Shown here in pieces: positions 10,873 to 21,768 of a DNA stretch of 64,000 nucleotides. A model generated the notes under the pieces. That model was not told where the DNA came from. It did not search any database and saw nothing but the letters and a program-made list of their open reading frames with translations. The DNA comes from Lepus europaeus (taxonomy: Eukaryota > Chordata > Mammalia > Lagomorpha > Leporidae): NCBI RefSeq assembly GCF_033115175.1, contig NC_084837.1, forward strand, positions 64,565,266 through 64,629,265, written 5' to 3'. Position 1 is the first letter of the stretch; each line of letters starts with the position of its first letter. Both the position numbers and the translations under genes were made by a program.

Positions 10873-11015
10873 AAAAGTAAATGCAGTATAGCAAAATAGT
10901 GACAGACTTTAAAATCTGAGTGACAGATTTACAGGGGTTCATATACTATATTTCTACTTTTCTGGTTTTATAAAAGCTTTCATAATGAAATGTAAAATAA
11001 AAAGGCTTATAGAGA

Positions 11016-11338
11016 GGGGCCAGTACTATGGCGTAGTAGGCTAAGCCACTGTCTGCAGTGCCAGCATCCCATATGGATGTCTGAGTCCCAGCTGCTCCAT
11101 TTCTGGTCCAGCTCCCTATTAACGTGCCTGGGAAAGCAGTGGAAGATGGCTCAAATGCTTGGGACACTGTACCCACATAGGAAACCCAGAGTAGCTATAG
11201 GCTCCTGGCTTTGGACCAGTCTAGTTTCAGCCATTGCAGCCATTTGGGGAGTGAACCCGCGGATGGAAGACCTTGCTCTCTTCCTCTCCTTCTCTCTGTT
11301 ACTCTGCCTCTCACAGAAATAAATCTTTAAAAAAAAAA
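11016..11338 (+). mobile_element. C-repeat SINE with target-site duplication, copy 1
   Basis: GGGGCCAGTACTATGGCGTAG to CTCACAGAAATAAATC and A run. GCTTATAGA occurs on both sides (about 11005 and 11340). Confidence 0.88.
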
Positions 11339-11494
11339 TGCTTATAGAAAAAATTACCCTCCTCCTACTTTTTCCCAGGCACTGCTACCTCTAGCCACAC
11401 TTACCAGTTTCTTAAATATTCCGAGATTTTTTTTCAACTTTTCATTGCACTTAAAATAAACATAACATAATATTTACCATTTTTAAATATACAA

Positions 11495-11822
11495 GGGGTG
11501 GGCACTGTGGCACAGGGAGTTAATCCTCTACCTGCAGCCCTGGCATATGTGTGCTGGTTCTAGTCCTGGCTGCTCCTCTTCTAATCCAGCTCTCTGCTAT
11601 GGCCTGGGAAAGCAGTGGAAGATGGCCCAAGCCCTTGGGCCCCTGCACTCATGTGGGAGACAGGGAGGAAGCTCCTGGCTCCTAGCTTCAGATCAGCCCA
11701 GCTCCAGCTGTTGTGGCCATTTGGGAAGTGAACTGGTGGATGGAAGACCTTTCTCTCTCTGTCTCTCTCTCATTGTCTGTAACTCTACTTCTCAAACAGA
11801 TAAATAAATAAAAATCTTAATA
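11495..11822 (+). mobile_element. C-repeat SINE with target-site duplication, copy 1
   Basis: GGGGTGGGCACTGTGGCACAGG to CTTCTCAAACAGATAAATAA. AAATATAC(A/G)AG precedes and follows it. Confidence 0.88.
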
Positions 11823-11830
11823 AATAAATA

Positions 11831-11945
11831 TACGAGGGTACTTCATTAGGTTAATGCTAAAGACTTAAAAGTTTATTTTGGTGCAAAAAAAGTCTTCGAA
11901 ATTTCACTGAACGTATTTCCATGAGCTTTTGGATTTCAAAAATTA
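11831..11945. mobile_element. mariner-like MITE, copy 1
   Basis: GAGGGTACTTC, AAAAGTTTATTTTGGTGC and ATTTCCATGAGCTTTTGG resemble a small mammalian mariner-derived element (GAGGGTACTTCAAAAAGTT ends, central TTTATTTTGGTGCAAAA). Confidence 0.5.
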
Positions 11946-12185
11946 ACTACACCAAGATAAGTTTATCTTTTAATTCCATCTTCCACTAACAGTGTAATAC
12001 CATTAAATACACTTATGATGTATTTAATATACCATCCATCTCCATAAGTATTTCATCTTGTAAAGCTAAGCTCTACATCTGTTAAAGAATAACACTCTAT
12101 TTCTGCCTCCTCTAGTCTCCAGCAACCATCATTCAACTCCTTTCTATCTTTATGAATTTGATTACTTTCTAAAGATATTCTATAT

Positions 12186-13430
12186 GCAGCACTATTTTTT
12201 CTGAAAACCACAATGGTTGGAAAGTGTAACCTGTTTTGGATACCAACATTAATATATAGAGCTAACTCATTCTAAATGCGTAATTTAACCAGTCCTCTCC
12301 TGATGAACACCTGGTAACTGTTATTTCTTGACAGTCTCTTTCATATTTAAAATAACTCACACACATTCACTCTAAGGTTTCAATTAGTGATTGTGCCAAA
12401 CAAAAGTTTAGTTATTCTATATAACCTGTCTGCCTGTAACTTCCCAATAAGATACTCCAACTACAAAACACACAATCTGTATACATCTCATGAGCCATTC
12501 CTGGTTCCAGAACCAGGTTCTCCAGCATCTTTGCTTCCCTGATGGAGTAACCCTTCGGACTTCACGCGCTCAAATCTAGATGTACAATAATCACCATTCA
12601 GTTTTTAATTATCTTCTTTTTAACCAAAGCAACTGGTTCTGAACCAGCCAGATCAGATTCCTTTAACCCTCAATCTCCTTCCAGGCCATTTTTAAATTCT
12701 CTTCAAAAAACCATCGCAACAAAACATCTAGTAAGAAATCTCTAACTAAAGGCCCCACCATTTTCCAGATTCAAGAGTTCGAAACTTGTAACACAGTTTG
12801 CTTTCCTAGCACAAGTACTGAGAATCTATAAGCTGGCATAACAGTAAAAAGATAAGCTTCCAGATCCTATTAGGTGAATTTCACCGCTTCCTCTGGCTAG
12901 ATTAGCAACAACCCTCAACAAATCACCTTCGGAATCTCAGCACCACTGTCTGTATATGCTACATCTTCCATTACACGTATCTCATAAGTTTTTTGGGACA
13001 CACCTGAGTGTGTTTGGTGCTAAACAAACACTAGCTGAATCTGAATGGTATCTTGCACTTCACCAAACTTCAGAACGGGGCTCAAACAATTTTCAAGATT
13101 CCCCATGGGATGTGAAACAGTACCCAAGCTCTTAGTCAGAACTCAGAAGTCATTCGTGGCTTTAAAATCTCGGTGTAAACCATTATGGTGGCTAAAACAC
13201 TCACTTGCTAGGTAAGAGAAGAACTTCCTCGAGTAGCACGGCAGTCCCAAATTGCTAAGGGACGTGGAAATCTCAAACTTGCCAAGATGGCTTAATCTGA
13301 CGCACAGACATGATTAAACTGAATGGGTGGGGGTGGGAGTGGGGTGGGGGGCCAAGCATTTCCCCTCCGTAACTACGTACCAAGATCAGTATTAAATATT
13401 AAACGGACACATAGTAAACACGCCATAATC
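12186..13430. other. SINE-free non-coding flank of the CpG island, copy 1
   Basis: No SINE, gene or RNA seen. On the inferred reading this is the start of ZNF106 intron 1, downstream of its first exon on the minus strand. Unlike its surroundings it has no recent insertion. G-rich repeats at 13324-13351 mark the approach to the CpG island. Confidence 0.5.
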
Positions 13431-13439
13431 AGCTGCTAT

Positions 13440-14030
13440 TTCAAGGACAGCAGACCGAAGGGGGCAAAGAATGGAGCCAGTCACGAGAGGCCGAGGGGGA
13501 TCCCCCTGCCTTTCCGCACCGGGGTCCAGGATCCCCTGCCTCAGCCGGGGCCGAGGAAGGTCAGCGGCCTGCCCTTAAGGGAAGGCTTTGCAACCACGTT
13601 CCCTTCTGGGACTAGCAGAGGAGTCGGAGCGCCTCCGCGGGAACGTGCAGCCCGCAGCCAGAAGCCCTGCCCGCCCCGCCAGCCCGCGCGGCTCCGGCAG
13701 AGGGGCCCGCCGGCCGCCTCAGCGCCGCCGCCTACGGGCGCACAGCCCCGGCCGCGTCTCACAGCCCCGCAGCCTCGCTCGGGGCAGACCACCAGGACCC
13801 TCGGGTTCCCACACGCTCCACGCGGGCCGGCGCCGCGGTACTCACATCCGCAGACGACCCCTCTTACTCCATCAGGCCGCCGCCGGCCCGGCGAGGGAGC
13901 TCCCTGACGCCCCGGACGCCCCCCTCAGTTTTGGGTCCGGCGGCCCGCTCCGGACCCGCTCCCCGCCGGGCACCGCCGCCGCCACAGCGCAGGCGCACAG
14001 CGCAGCCGTCGCGCTTTTTTTTTTTCTCCC
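13440..14030 (-). promoter_or_regulatory. ZNF106: CpG-island promoter, probably of ZNF106, copy 1
   Basis: Very GC- and CpG-rich DNA in an otherwise AT-rich setting. An NRF1-type palindrome GCGCAGGCGC lies at 13987-13996. A strong minus-strand splice donor follows at 13845, so transcription should run leftward. Human gene order puts ZNF106 on the minus strand directly upstream of SNAP23, which is the basis of the name; no ZNF106 protein sequence is seen here. The ORFs of 194 and 205 aa across the island are composition artefacts. Confidence 0.6.
13846..14010 (-). other. ZNF106: inferred untranslated first exon, probably ZNF106, copy 1
   Basis: Read on the minus strand, the CpG island contains CTGCGGAT followed by GTGAGTACC, a near-consensus donor with its first intron base at 13845. 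The transcription start is not determined; the upper limit is placed near the NRF1-like site. The only ATG close to the donor reads ATG GAG TAA, so the exon is most likely untranslated. Confidence 0.5.
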
Positions 14031-14124
14031 CCCCCCCCCTTACACTCCGCCTCTCAATAACCTAGCTTTATTTGAACACAAGGGAGTGAACAACGGACAC
14101 GGGGCAAGAGGCTTAGAAAGCACG

Positions 14125-14365
14125 AATGCTATAACTAGTACTTCAGCAGTATTTTTTTCACTTTGTGTTGCTATATGGGGGCAAACTGTTGAAATCGTTA
14201 CCTAATATATACTGAACTGATCTTCTGTATATAAAGAGAATTGAAAATGAATCTTGATGTGAATGGAAGGGCAGAGGGAGCGGGAAAGGGCAGAGTTGCA
14301 GGTGGGAGGGAAGTTATGGTGGGGGGAGCCATTGTAATCCATAAGCTGTACTTCGGAAAAACAAT
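14125..14365 (+). mobile_element. hybrid L1 3'UTR at the duplication junction
   Basis: Its left part is identical to the L1 at 22453 (for example GAAATCGTTACCTAATATAT and TATACTGAAC). From 14254 it is identical to the L1 at 5925 onward (AATCTTGATGTGAATGG). The switch lies in 14215-14253. On its left is AGAAAGCACG (14115-14124), the target site of the 22453 element. On its right is the SINE belonging to the 5311 element. It has one target half from each parent. Confidence 0.92.
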
Positions 14366-14704
14366 AGAGTCGGCGCTGTGGCGCAGTGGGTTAAAGCCCC
14401 TACCTACAGCACCTGCATCCCATATGGGTGCTGGTTCGAATCCCAGCTGCTCCACTTCCAATCCAGCTCTCTGCTAATGTGCCTGGGAAAGCAGCAGAGA
14501 ATGGCCCAAGGCCTTGGGCACCTGCACCTACGTGGGAGACCTGGAAGGAGCTCCTGGCTCCTGGCTTCAGATCTGCTGTGGCTATCTGGGGAGAGAGCCA
14601 GTAGATAGAAGACCCCTGTCTCTCTCTCTCTCTCTCTCTCTTTCTTTCTTCCTGTTATGCTGTCTTTTAAATAAATAAAATAAATATGTATAAATATAAA
14701 AAAA
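14366..14704 (+). mobile_element. C-repeat SINE, copy 2 of 6037
   Basis: Same sequence as the SINE at 6037. It keeps the right target half AAATGTTCTCACCAT (14705-14719), but the left half is missing, as expected if copy 2 begins inside the L1. Confidence 0.9.
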
Positions 14705-14825
14705 AAATGTTCTCACCATCAAAAGTTAGAAGTACATGAGGTAATGCATAGGTAAATTAGCTCTATCTAGCCATCCCATAACAAATACATATGTTGTACA
14801 TAATATGTAATTTTTGTCAATTTAA

Positions 14826-15152
14826 AGATATTAAAAACATTATTTATTGCAAAGGCAAAGTAATAGAGAGGGAGAAACAAGAGAGGATCTTCCATCTACT
14901 AATTCACTCCCCATATACCTACAACAGCCAGGGCTGGGCCAGACCAAAGCCAGGAGCCAGGAACTCCATCCTGGTCTCCCACGTGGGTAGCATGGACTCA
15001 AGTACTGACCATCTTCTGCTGCCTTCCCAGGCACATTAGCAGGAAGCTGGACCAGAAACAAGGCAGCTGCTGGAACTCAAGCCAGCACTCCAGTTCAGGA
15101 TACCAGCATCTCAACTGGCAGCTTAACCTGCTGTGCAATAATGCCAGCTCTC
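14826..15152 (-). mobile_element. C-repeat SINE, copy 2 of 6497
   Basis: Duplicate of the older minus-strand SINE in copy 1. Confidence 0.82.
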
Positions 15153-15167
15153 TAAAAATTAATTTTT

Positions 15168-15468
15168 GAAAGATTTTTATTTATTTATTTGAGAAGTAGA
15201 GTTACAGACAGAAAGAGGGAGAGACAGAGAAAGGTCTTTCAGCCACTAGTTTACTCCCCAAATGGCTGCAATGGCTGGAACTGGGCTGATCTGAAGCCTG
15301 GAGCCAAGAGCTTCCTCCGGGTCTCCCATGCAGGTGTAGGGGCCCAAGAACTTGAGCCATCCTTCACTGCTTTCCCAGACCCAAAGCAGAGAGCTGGGTC
15401 AGAAGAAGAGCAGCCGGGACTCTAACCGGCGCCCATATGGGATGCTGGCACCACAGGCAGTCGGCCCC
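15168..15468 (-). mobile_element. C-repeat SINE, copy 2 of 6839
   Basis: Duplicate, with the same TAAAAATTAATTTTT target-site repeats on each side. Confidence 0.9.
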
Positions 15469-15673
15469 TAAAAATTAATTTTTTAAAAACAGAAAGTGAT
15501 GCAAGATGTTGAACAAGCTTTTCACTCTACATCACAGGATACCCAACATTCCTGTTGTCTAATCCACTGCCATGTTATCCTCTCAGACTGAAAACAAAAA
15601 AACATAATTTTTAGATCTCTTTGGGACATGATCCTAAACTCACTGGTAACTACTGCATTAGGGTAACAAGACC

Positions 15674-15874
15674 TCAGTAACCAGACAAGACCTCAGAAAC
15701 CAGACTGCCTGGTAATAGTCTGTGTGAGCTTGAGCAGATGAGTTAATCTTCTGTGCCTCAGTTTCCAGATCTATAAAATAAAAACAATATAATATCCTAG
15801 CACTATTATGAGGAATAAATTAGTAAACCCATGTAAGTAGGCATCTACTAAATATTTAATGTACTTAGTATAAT
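15674..15874 (+). mobile_element. MIR, copy 2 of 7345
   Basis: Duplicate of the MIR in copy 1, including the CTGTGCCTCAGTTTCC segment. Confidence 0.75.
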
Positions 15875-16176
15875 TATTTGATGAAAACCTGTCCCAGCAG
15901 ACTATAAGCTCCATGACGACTGGTCTGAATGCCGTTATTCATCATTTTATTCCTGTTAGCTGACAAATCATCTAACAGACTAGCTATTACTTGTAGAACA
16001 AATTAACAAAGATGTCTGGAATAGAAACAAATAATAAAAAGTGGAATATAATGTTCAACAATATTATTTTAGGTTACACGTGGGGTGGGAACCTTTTTTC
16101 TGCCAAGGGCCATTTGGATATTTATAGCATCATTTACAGGCCATACAAAATTATCAACTTAAAAATTAGCCCACTT

Positions 16177-16506
16177 GGGGCCAGTGCTGTGGCACAGCAG
16201 GTTAACACCCTGACCTGAAGTGCCGGCATCCCATATGGGTGCCAGCTGGAGACCTGGCTGCTCCACTTCCGATCCAGCTCTCTGCTCTGGCCTGGGAAAG
16301 CAGTAGAAGATGGCCCAAGTGCTTGGGCCCCTATACCCGCATGGGAGATCAGGAAGAAGCACCTGGCTCCTGGCTTCGGATCAGCGCAGTGCCGGCCTTA
16401 GTGGCCATTTGGGGAGTGAGCCAACGGAAGGAAGACCTTTCTCTCTGTCTCTCTCTTTCACTGTCTGTAACTCTACCTGTCAAAAAAAAAAAAAAAAAAA
16501 AAAAAA
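16177..16506 (+). mobile_element. C-repeat SINE, copy 2 of 7848
   Basis: Duplicate. The A run appears the same length as in copy 1, which argues for a very recent duplication because A runs change quickly. Confidence 0.92.
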
Positions 16507-16568
16507 GACAGCATGATGGTTCCAGGTATGAAAACTTTTTAGAACTCCAATAATTAAGAGTTTTTCTT

Positions 16569-16819
16569 TTAAAAAATTTATTTATTTATTTGAAAGGAAG
16601 AGTTACAGAGAGAGAGGGAGAGGGAGAGGCAGAAGCAGGCAGACAAGTTCCGGATGGTTCACTCCCTAAATGGCTGCAATGGCCAGGCCGAAGCCAGGAG
16701 CCAGGAGCCAGGAGCCAGGAGCTCCAGCCAGGTATGCCATGTGGATGCAGGGGCCTAAGCACCTGGGCCATTCTCTGCTGCCTTCCCAGGCGTATTAGCA
16801 GGGAGCTGGACCAGAAACA
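16569..16819 (-). mobile_element. C-repeat SINE, headless, copy 2 of 8240
   Basis: Duplicate, with the same iterated CAGGAGC motif. Confidence 0.85.
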
Positions 16820-17189
16820 GCCCACCCAAGAGGTTTGACTTTCACATCTGAACTTTCAGAATGGGTAATCTCAGATTTTCGCATTACAGAGATCAATCTT
16901 GGTTTACTGAGACTCTTAAAATTCTAATTTTGTTATACACTGATTACCTGTCTAAAAGGATACAAAGAAGGTACAGGTAGCATAACTACTAGAGTAATAA
17001 TAATTTTGCACTTAATATCATCAATTTACAGTTTACAAGTACGTTAGAAAAAGCAAAAAACTTGGACTTAGACAAAAATATTTCATAAGTCTATTACCTT
17101 GAATAAATCTTTATCTCTCCAAACTTCAAATTCCTCCTCTAGAAAAGTGGGAATGTCCATCACAGACTTTTTCTTTTTCTCTTATTTTA

Positions 17190-17492
17190 GTTTTTAAATA
17201 TTTAATTATTTACTTGAGAGGCAGAGTTTAAGAGACATCTTCCATCTACTGGTTCACTCTCCAAATGGCTGAGGCCAGAGCTGGGCTGATCTGAAGCCAG
17301 GAGCCAGGAGATTCTTCTAGGTCTCCCATGTGGGTACAGCGGCCCAAGCACTTAGGGCATCTTCTACTGCTTTCCCAGGTGCATTAGCAGGGAGCTGGAT
17401 TGAAAGTGCAGCAGCCGGAATTTGAACCTGCACCCATATTGAATGCTGGCACTGCAGGTGATGGCTTTACCGGCTAAACCACAGCGAGGGCC
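17190..17492 (-). mobile_element. C-repeat SINE, copy 2 of 8861
   Basis: Duplicate of the minus-strand SINE in copy 1. Confidence 0.85.
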
Positions 17493-18027
17493 TCTCTCTT
17501 TTATTTTTTTGAAAGCAATTTCTTAGAGTAAGCTTTCTCTTTTCAAAGACAATCATTTGTAATTCAAATAAGTTATACTAGTCTTTCAAACTATAAAAAA
17601 TAAAAAAGAACTTGTGCTAGTTTTCTAGGGAGACATACAATTTAACCAGGGACTCAGATTCATCTCCTGACCCCACTAATCACTGTCAGCATCACTAAAG
17701 CAGGGTTTATGATATCGTACCTCAAGCTCTTAACTTGAATCTGATAAAGTGTTTCACTCTAGCTTCCAGGCTGTAGCCACAAGTTAAATGAAAGCACCAG
17801 AAATCAAACAAATACATCTAGATAACTGACCTGGTCTTTTCAAAAAGTTATTGGGTGGGGGGGTAGAGCGGGAGGAATAAGAAAAAGAGAGGAGGGGGAA
17901 AAGGTAAGTTCAAGATTAAGAGTCTTCAAGATCCAAAACAATCAAGTACAATGTGTGGCCTTGTATTGGAAATTGGATCAAACTGTTTTTAAAAAAGGAA
18001 CAATTTGGAGAAATTTTAATAGTGAGA
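17493..18027. other. non-coding stretch, unassigned, copy 2 of 9164
   Basis: Same content as in copy 1; nothing recognised. Confidence 0.4.
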
Positions 18028-18198
18028 GATGTACTTGGGTCCTGTCACCCCTATAGGAGACCTGGATTGGGTTCCAAGCTCCTGGTTCTGGCCTGTCAAG
18101 TCCTTGCTATTCTGGGAATTTGGGGGATGACCCAACAGATGAGAGATCTCTATCTCTCCATTTCTCTCTCTCTGCCTTTCAAATAAATGAAGTATATT
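18028..18198 (+). mobile_element. C-repeat SINE 3' half, copy 2 of 9699
   Basis: Duplicate of the half element in copy 1. Confidence 0.8.
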
Positions 18199-18200
18199 TT

Positions 18201-18529
18201 AGGGCCGGCATCGTCACACAGGTTAATTCTCCGCCTGTGGCGCTGGCACCCCATATGAGTGCCAGTTCTAGCCCTGGCTATTCCACTTCCAGTCCAGCTC
18301 TCCACTATGGCCTGGGAAAGCAGTGGAAGATGGCCCAAGTCCTTGGGCCCCTGCACCCATGTGGGAGACCAGGAAACAGCACCTGGCTCCTGGCTTCGAA
18401 TGGGCGCAGCTCCAGCAGTTGCGGCCATTTAGGGAGTAAACCAATGGAAGGAAGATCTTTCTCTCTGTCTCTCCCTCTCACTGTCTGTAACTCTAACTCT
18501 CAAATAAAATAAATAAAATCTTTAAAATA
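18201..18529 (+). mobile_element. C-repeat SINE, copy 2 of 9872
   Basis: Duplicate, followed by the same (AT)n run. Confidence 0.9.
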
Positions 18530-18588
18530 TATATATATATTTCAAATATATATTTGGGGGTAAAATGTCAGGAATAAAAGTAAATGCA

Positions 18589-18860
18589 GGCCGGCGCCAC
18601 GGCTCAATGGGCTAATCCTTCGCCTTGCGACGCCGGCACAACGGGTTCTAGTCCCGGTCAGGGCGCCGGATTCTGTCCCGGTTGCCCCTCTTCCGGGCCA
18701 GCTCTCTGCTATGGCCCGGGAGTGCAGTGGAGGATGGCCCAAGTGCTTGGGCTGGCTGCGCCGGCCATTGGAGGGTGAACCAACGGCAAAAGGAAGACCT
18801 TTCTCTCTGTCTCTCTCTCTCTCTCTCACTGACCACTCTGCCTGTCAAAAAAAAAAAAAA
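18589..18860 (+). mobile_element. C-repeat SINE, first of a stacked pair, copy 2 of 10260
   Basis: Duplicate, with T at 18626 where copy 1 has A (10297). CCTTGCG is the usual reading in other SINEs of this type, so the A in copy 1 is probably the newer base. Confidence 0.93.
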
Positions 18861-18874
18861 AAAAGTAAATGCAA

Positions 18875-19201
18875 GGGGCCGGTGCTGTGGTGTAGCGGGT
18901 AAAGCCGCCGCCTGCTGTGCCAGCATCCCATATGGGTGCCAGTTCAAAACCAGGTTGCTTCCACTTCCAATTCAGCTCTCTGCTATGGCCTAGGAACACA
19001 GCGGAAGATGGCCTAAGTCCTTGGGTCCCTGCACCCACATGGGAGACCCAGAGGAAGCTCCTGGCTCCTGGCTTCGGATCAGCACAGCTCCAGCCATTGC
19101 AGCCATCTGGGGAGTGAACCATCAGATGGAAGACCTCTTTCTTTCTCTGCCTCTGCCTCTCTGTAACTCTGCCTTTCAAATAAATAAAATAAATATTTAA
19201 A
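18875..19201 (+). mobile_element. C-repeat SINE, second of a stacked pair, copy 2 of 10546
   Basis: Duplicate, with the same shared AAAAGTAAATGCA target repeats. Confidence 0.93.
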
Positions 19202-19344
19202 AAAAGTAAATGCAGTATAGCAAAATAGTGACAGACTTTAAAATCTGAGTGACAGATTTACAGGGGTTCATATACTATATTTCTACTTTTCTGGTTTTAT
19301 AAAAGCTTTCATAATGAAATGTAAAATAAAAAGGCTTATAGAGA

Positions 19345-19667
19345 GGGGCCAGTACTATGGCGTAGTAGGCTAAGCCACTGTCTGCAGTGCCAGCATCCCA
19401 TATGGATGTCTGAGTCCCAGCTGCTCCATTTCTGGTCCAGCTCCCTATTAACGTGCCTGGGAAAGCAGTGGAAGATGGCTCAAATGCTTGGGACACTGTA
19501 CCCACATAGGAAACCCAGAGTAGCTATAGGCTCCTGGCTTTGGACCAGTCTAGTTTCAGCCATTGCAGCCATTTGGGGAGTGAACCCGCGGATGGAAGAC
19601 CTTGCTCTCTTCCTCTCCTTCTCTCTGTTACTCTGCCTCTCACAGAAATAAATCTTTAAAAAAAAAA
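19345..19667 (+). mobile_element. C-repeat SINE, copy 2 of 11016
   Basis: Duplicate, GCTTATAGA on both sides. Confidence 0.88.
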
Positions 19668-19823
19668 TGCTTATAGAAAAAATTACCCTCCTCCTACTTT
19701 TTCCCAGGCACTGCTACCTCTAGCCACACTTACCAGTTTCTTAAATATTCCGAGATTTTTTTTCAACTTTTCATTGCACTTAAAATAAACATAACATAAT
19801 ATTTACCATTTTTAAATATACAA

Positions 19824-20151
19824 GGGGTGGGCACTGTGGCACAGGGAGTTAATCCTCTACCTGCAGCCCTGGCATATGTGTGCTGGTTCTAGTCCTGGCT
19901 GCTCCTCTTCTAATCCAGCTCTCTGCTATGGCCTGGGAAAGCAGTGGAAGATGGCCCAAGCCCTTGGGCCCCTGCACTCATGTGGGAGACAGGGAGGAAG
20001 CTCCTGGCTCCTAGCTTCAGATCAGCCCAGCTCCAGCTGTTGTGGCCATTTGGGAAGTGAACTGGTGGATGGAAGACCTTTCTCTCTCTGTCTCTCTCTC
20101 ATTGTCTGTAACTCTACTTCTCAAACAGATAAATAAATAAAAATCTTAATA
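19824..20151 (+). mobile_element. C-repeat SINE, copy 2 of 11495
   Basis: Duplicate, within the same old L1 remnant (19674-20514). Confidence 0.88.
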
Positions 20152-20159
20152 AATAAATA

Positions 20160-20274
20160 TACGAGGGTACTTCATTAGGTTAATGCTAAAGACTTAAAAG
20201 TTTATTTTGGTGCAAAAAAAGTCTTCGAAATTTCACTGAACGTATTTCCATGAGCTTTTGGATTTCAAAAATTA
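20160..20274. mobile_element. mariner-like MITE, copy 2 of 11831
   Basis: Duplicate of the small element in copy 1. Confidence 0.5.
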
Positions 20275-20514
20275 ACTACACCAAGATAAGTTTATCTTTT
20301 AATTCCATCTTCCACTAACAGTGTAATACCATTAAATACACTTATGATGTATTTAATATACCATCCATCTCCATAAGTATTTCATCTTGTAAAGCTAAGC
20401 TCTACATCTGTTAAAGAATAACACTCTATTTCTGCCTCCTCTAGTCTCCAGCAACCATCATTCAACTCCTTTCTATCTTTATGAATTTGATTACTTTCTA
20501 AAGATATTCTATAT

Positions 20515-21759
20515 GCAGCACTATTTTTTCTGAAAACCACAATGGTTGGAAAGTGTAACCTGTTTTGGATACCAACATTAATATATAGAGCTAACTCATT
20601 CTAAATGCGTAATTTAACCAGTCCTCTCCTGATGAACACCTGGTAACTGTTATTTCTTGACAGTCTCTTTCATATTTAAAATAACTCACACACATTCACT
20701 CTAAGGTTTCAATTAGTGATTGTGCCAAACAAAAGTTTAGTTATTCTATATAACCTGTCTGCCTGTAACTTCCCAATAAGATACTCCAACTACAAAACAC
20801 ACAATCTGTATACATCTCATGAGCCATTCCTGGTTCCAGAACCAGGTTCTCCAGCATCTTTGCTTCCCTGATGGAGTAACCCTTCGGACTTCACGCGCTC
20901 AAATCTAGATGTACAATAATCACCATTCAGTTTTTAATTATCTTCTTTTTAACCAAAGCAACTGGTTCTGAACCAGCCAGATCAGATTCCTTTAACCCTC
21001 AATCTCCTTCCAGGCCATTTTTAAATTCTCTTCAAAAAACCATCGCAACAAAACATCTAGTAAGAAATCTCTAACTAAAGGCCCCACCATTTTCCAGATT
21101 CAAGAGTTCGAAACTTGTAACACAGTTTGCTTTCCTAGCACAAGTACTGAGAATCTATAAGCTGGCATAACAGTAAAAAGATAAGCTTCCAGATCCTATT
21201 AGGTGAATTTCACCGCTTCCTCTGGCTAGATTAGCAACAACCCTCAACAAATCACCTTCGGAATCTCAGCACCACTGTCTGTATATGCTACATCTTCCAT
21301 TACACGTATCTCATAAGTTTTTTGGGACACACCTGAGTGTGTTTGGTGCTAAACAAACACTAGCTGAATCTGAATGGTATCTTGCACTTCACCAAACTTC
21401 AGAACGGGGCTCAAACAATTTTCAAGATTCCCCATGGGATGTGAAACAGTACCCAAGCTCTTAGTCAGAACTCAGAAGTCATTCGTGGCTTTAAAATCTC
21501 GGTGTAAACCATTATGGTGGCTAAAACACTCACTTGCTAGGTAAGAGAAGAACTTCCTCGAGTAGCACGGCAGTCCCAAATTGCTAAGGGACGTGGAAAT
21601 CTCAAACTTGCCAAGATGGCTTAATCTGACGCACAGACATGATTAAACTGAATGGGTGGGGGTGGGAGTGGGGTGGGGGGCCAAGCATTTCCCCTCCGTA
21701 ACTACGTACCAAGATCAGTATTAAATATTAAACGGACACATAGTAAACACGCCATAATC
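20515..21759. other. SINE-free non-coding flank of the CpG island, copy 2 of 12186
   Basis: Same content as copy 1; no gene or recent repeat seen. Confidence 0.5.
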
Positions 21760-21768
21760 AGCTGCTAT

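Larger units (their letters stand above)
11345..12185. mobile_element. old L1 (L1M-like) 3' fragment, interrupted by a SINE, copy 1
   Basis: AAACATAACATAATATTTACC before the SINE, and ATACCATCCATCTCCATAAG, TTTCATCTTGTAAAGCTAAG and CAACCATCATTCAACTCC after it, follow the order of an ancient mammalian L1 3' region as I remember it. Confidence 0.5.
5886..14214. repeat. 8.33-kb tandem duplication, copy 1
   Basis: Every block read from here recurs 8329 bases downstream, including SINEs, unique DNA and the CpG island. The left edge is set by L1 differences: base 5885 is A, while the equivalent bases 14214 and 22542 are G. The junction cannot be placed more finely than a 39-base identical run (5886-5924, matching 14215-14253 and 22543-22581). 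Two internal differences from copy 2 were found: A at 10297 against T at 18626, and 12 against 11 C in the run ending at 14039 and 22367. Confidence 0.93.

Noticed and set aside
1..13430. search for ZNF106 coding exons or zinc-finger motifs on the minus strand
   Set aside because: No frame with C2H2 spacing or other ZNF106-like sequence was seen, so only the untranslated first exon is proposed.
13323..14205. 194-aa and 205-aa ORFs over the first CpG island (also 21652-22393)
   Set aside because: Pro/Arg/Gly-rich translation of GC-rich DNA. The reading frame is broken differently in the two copies by the C-run change, and a minus-strand splice donor lies inside.
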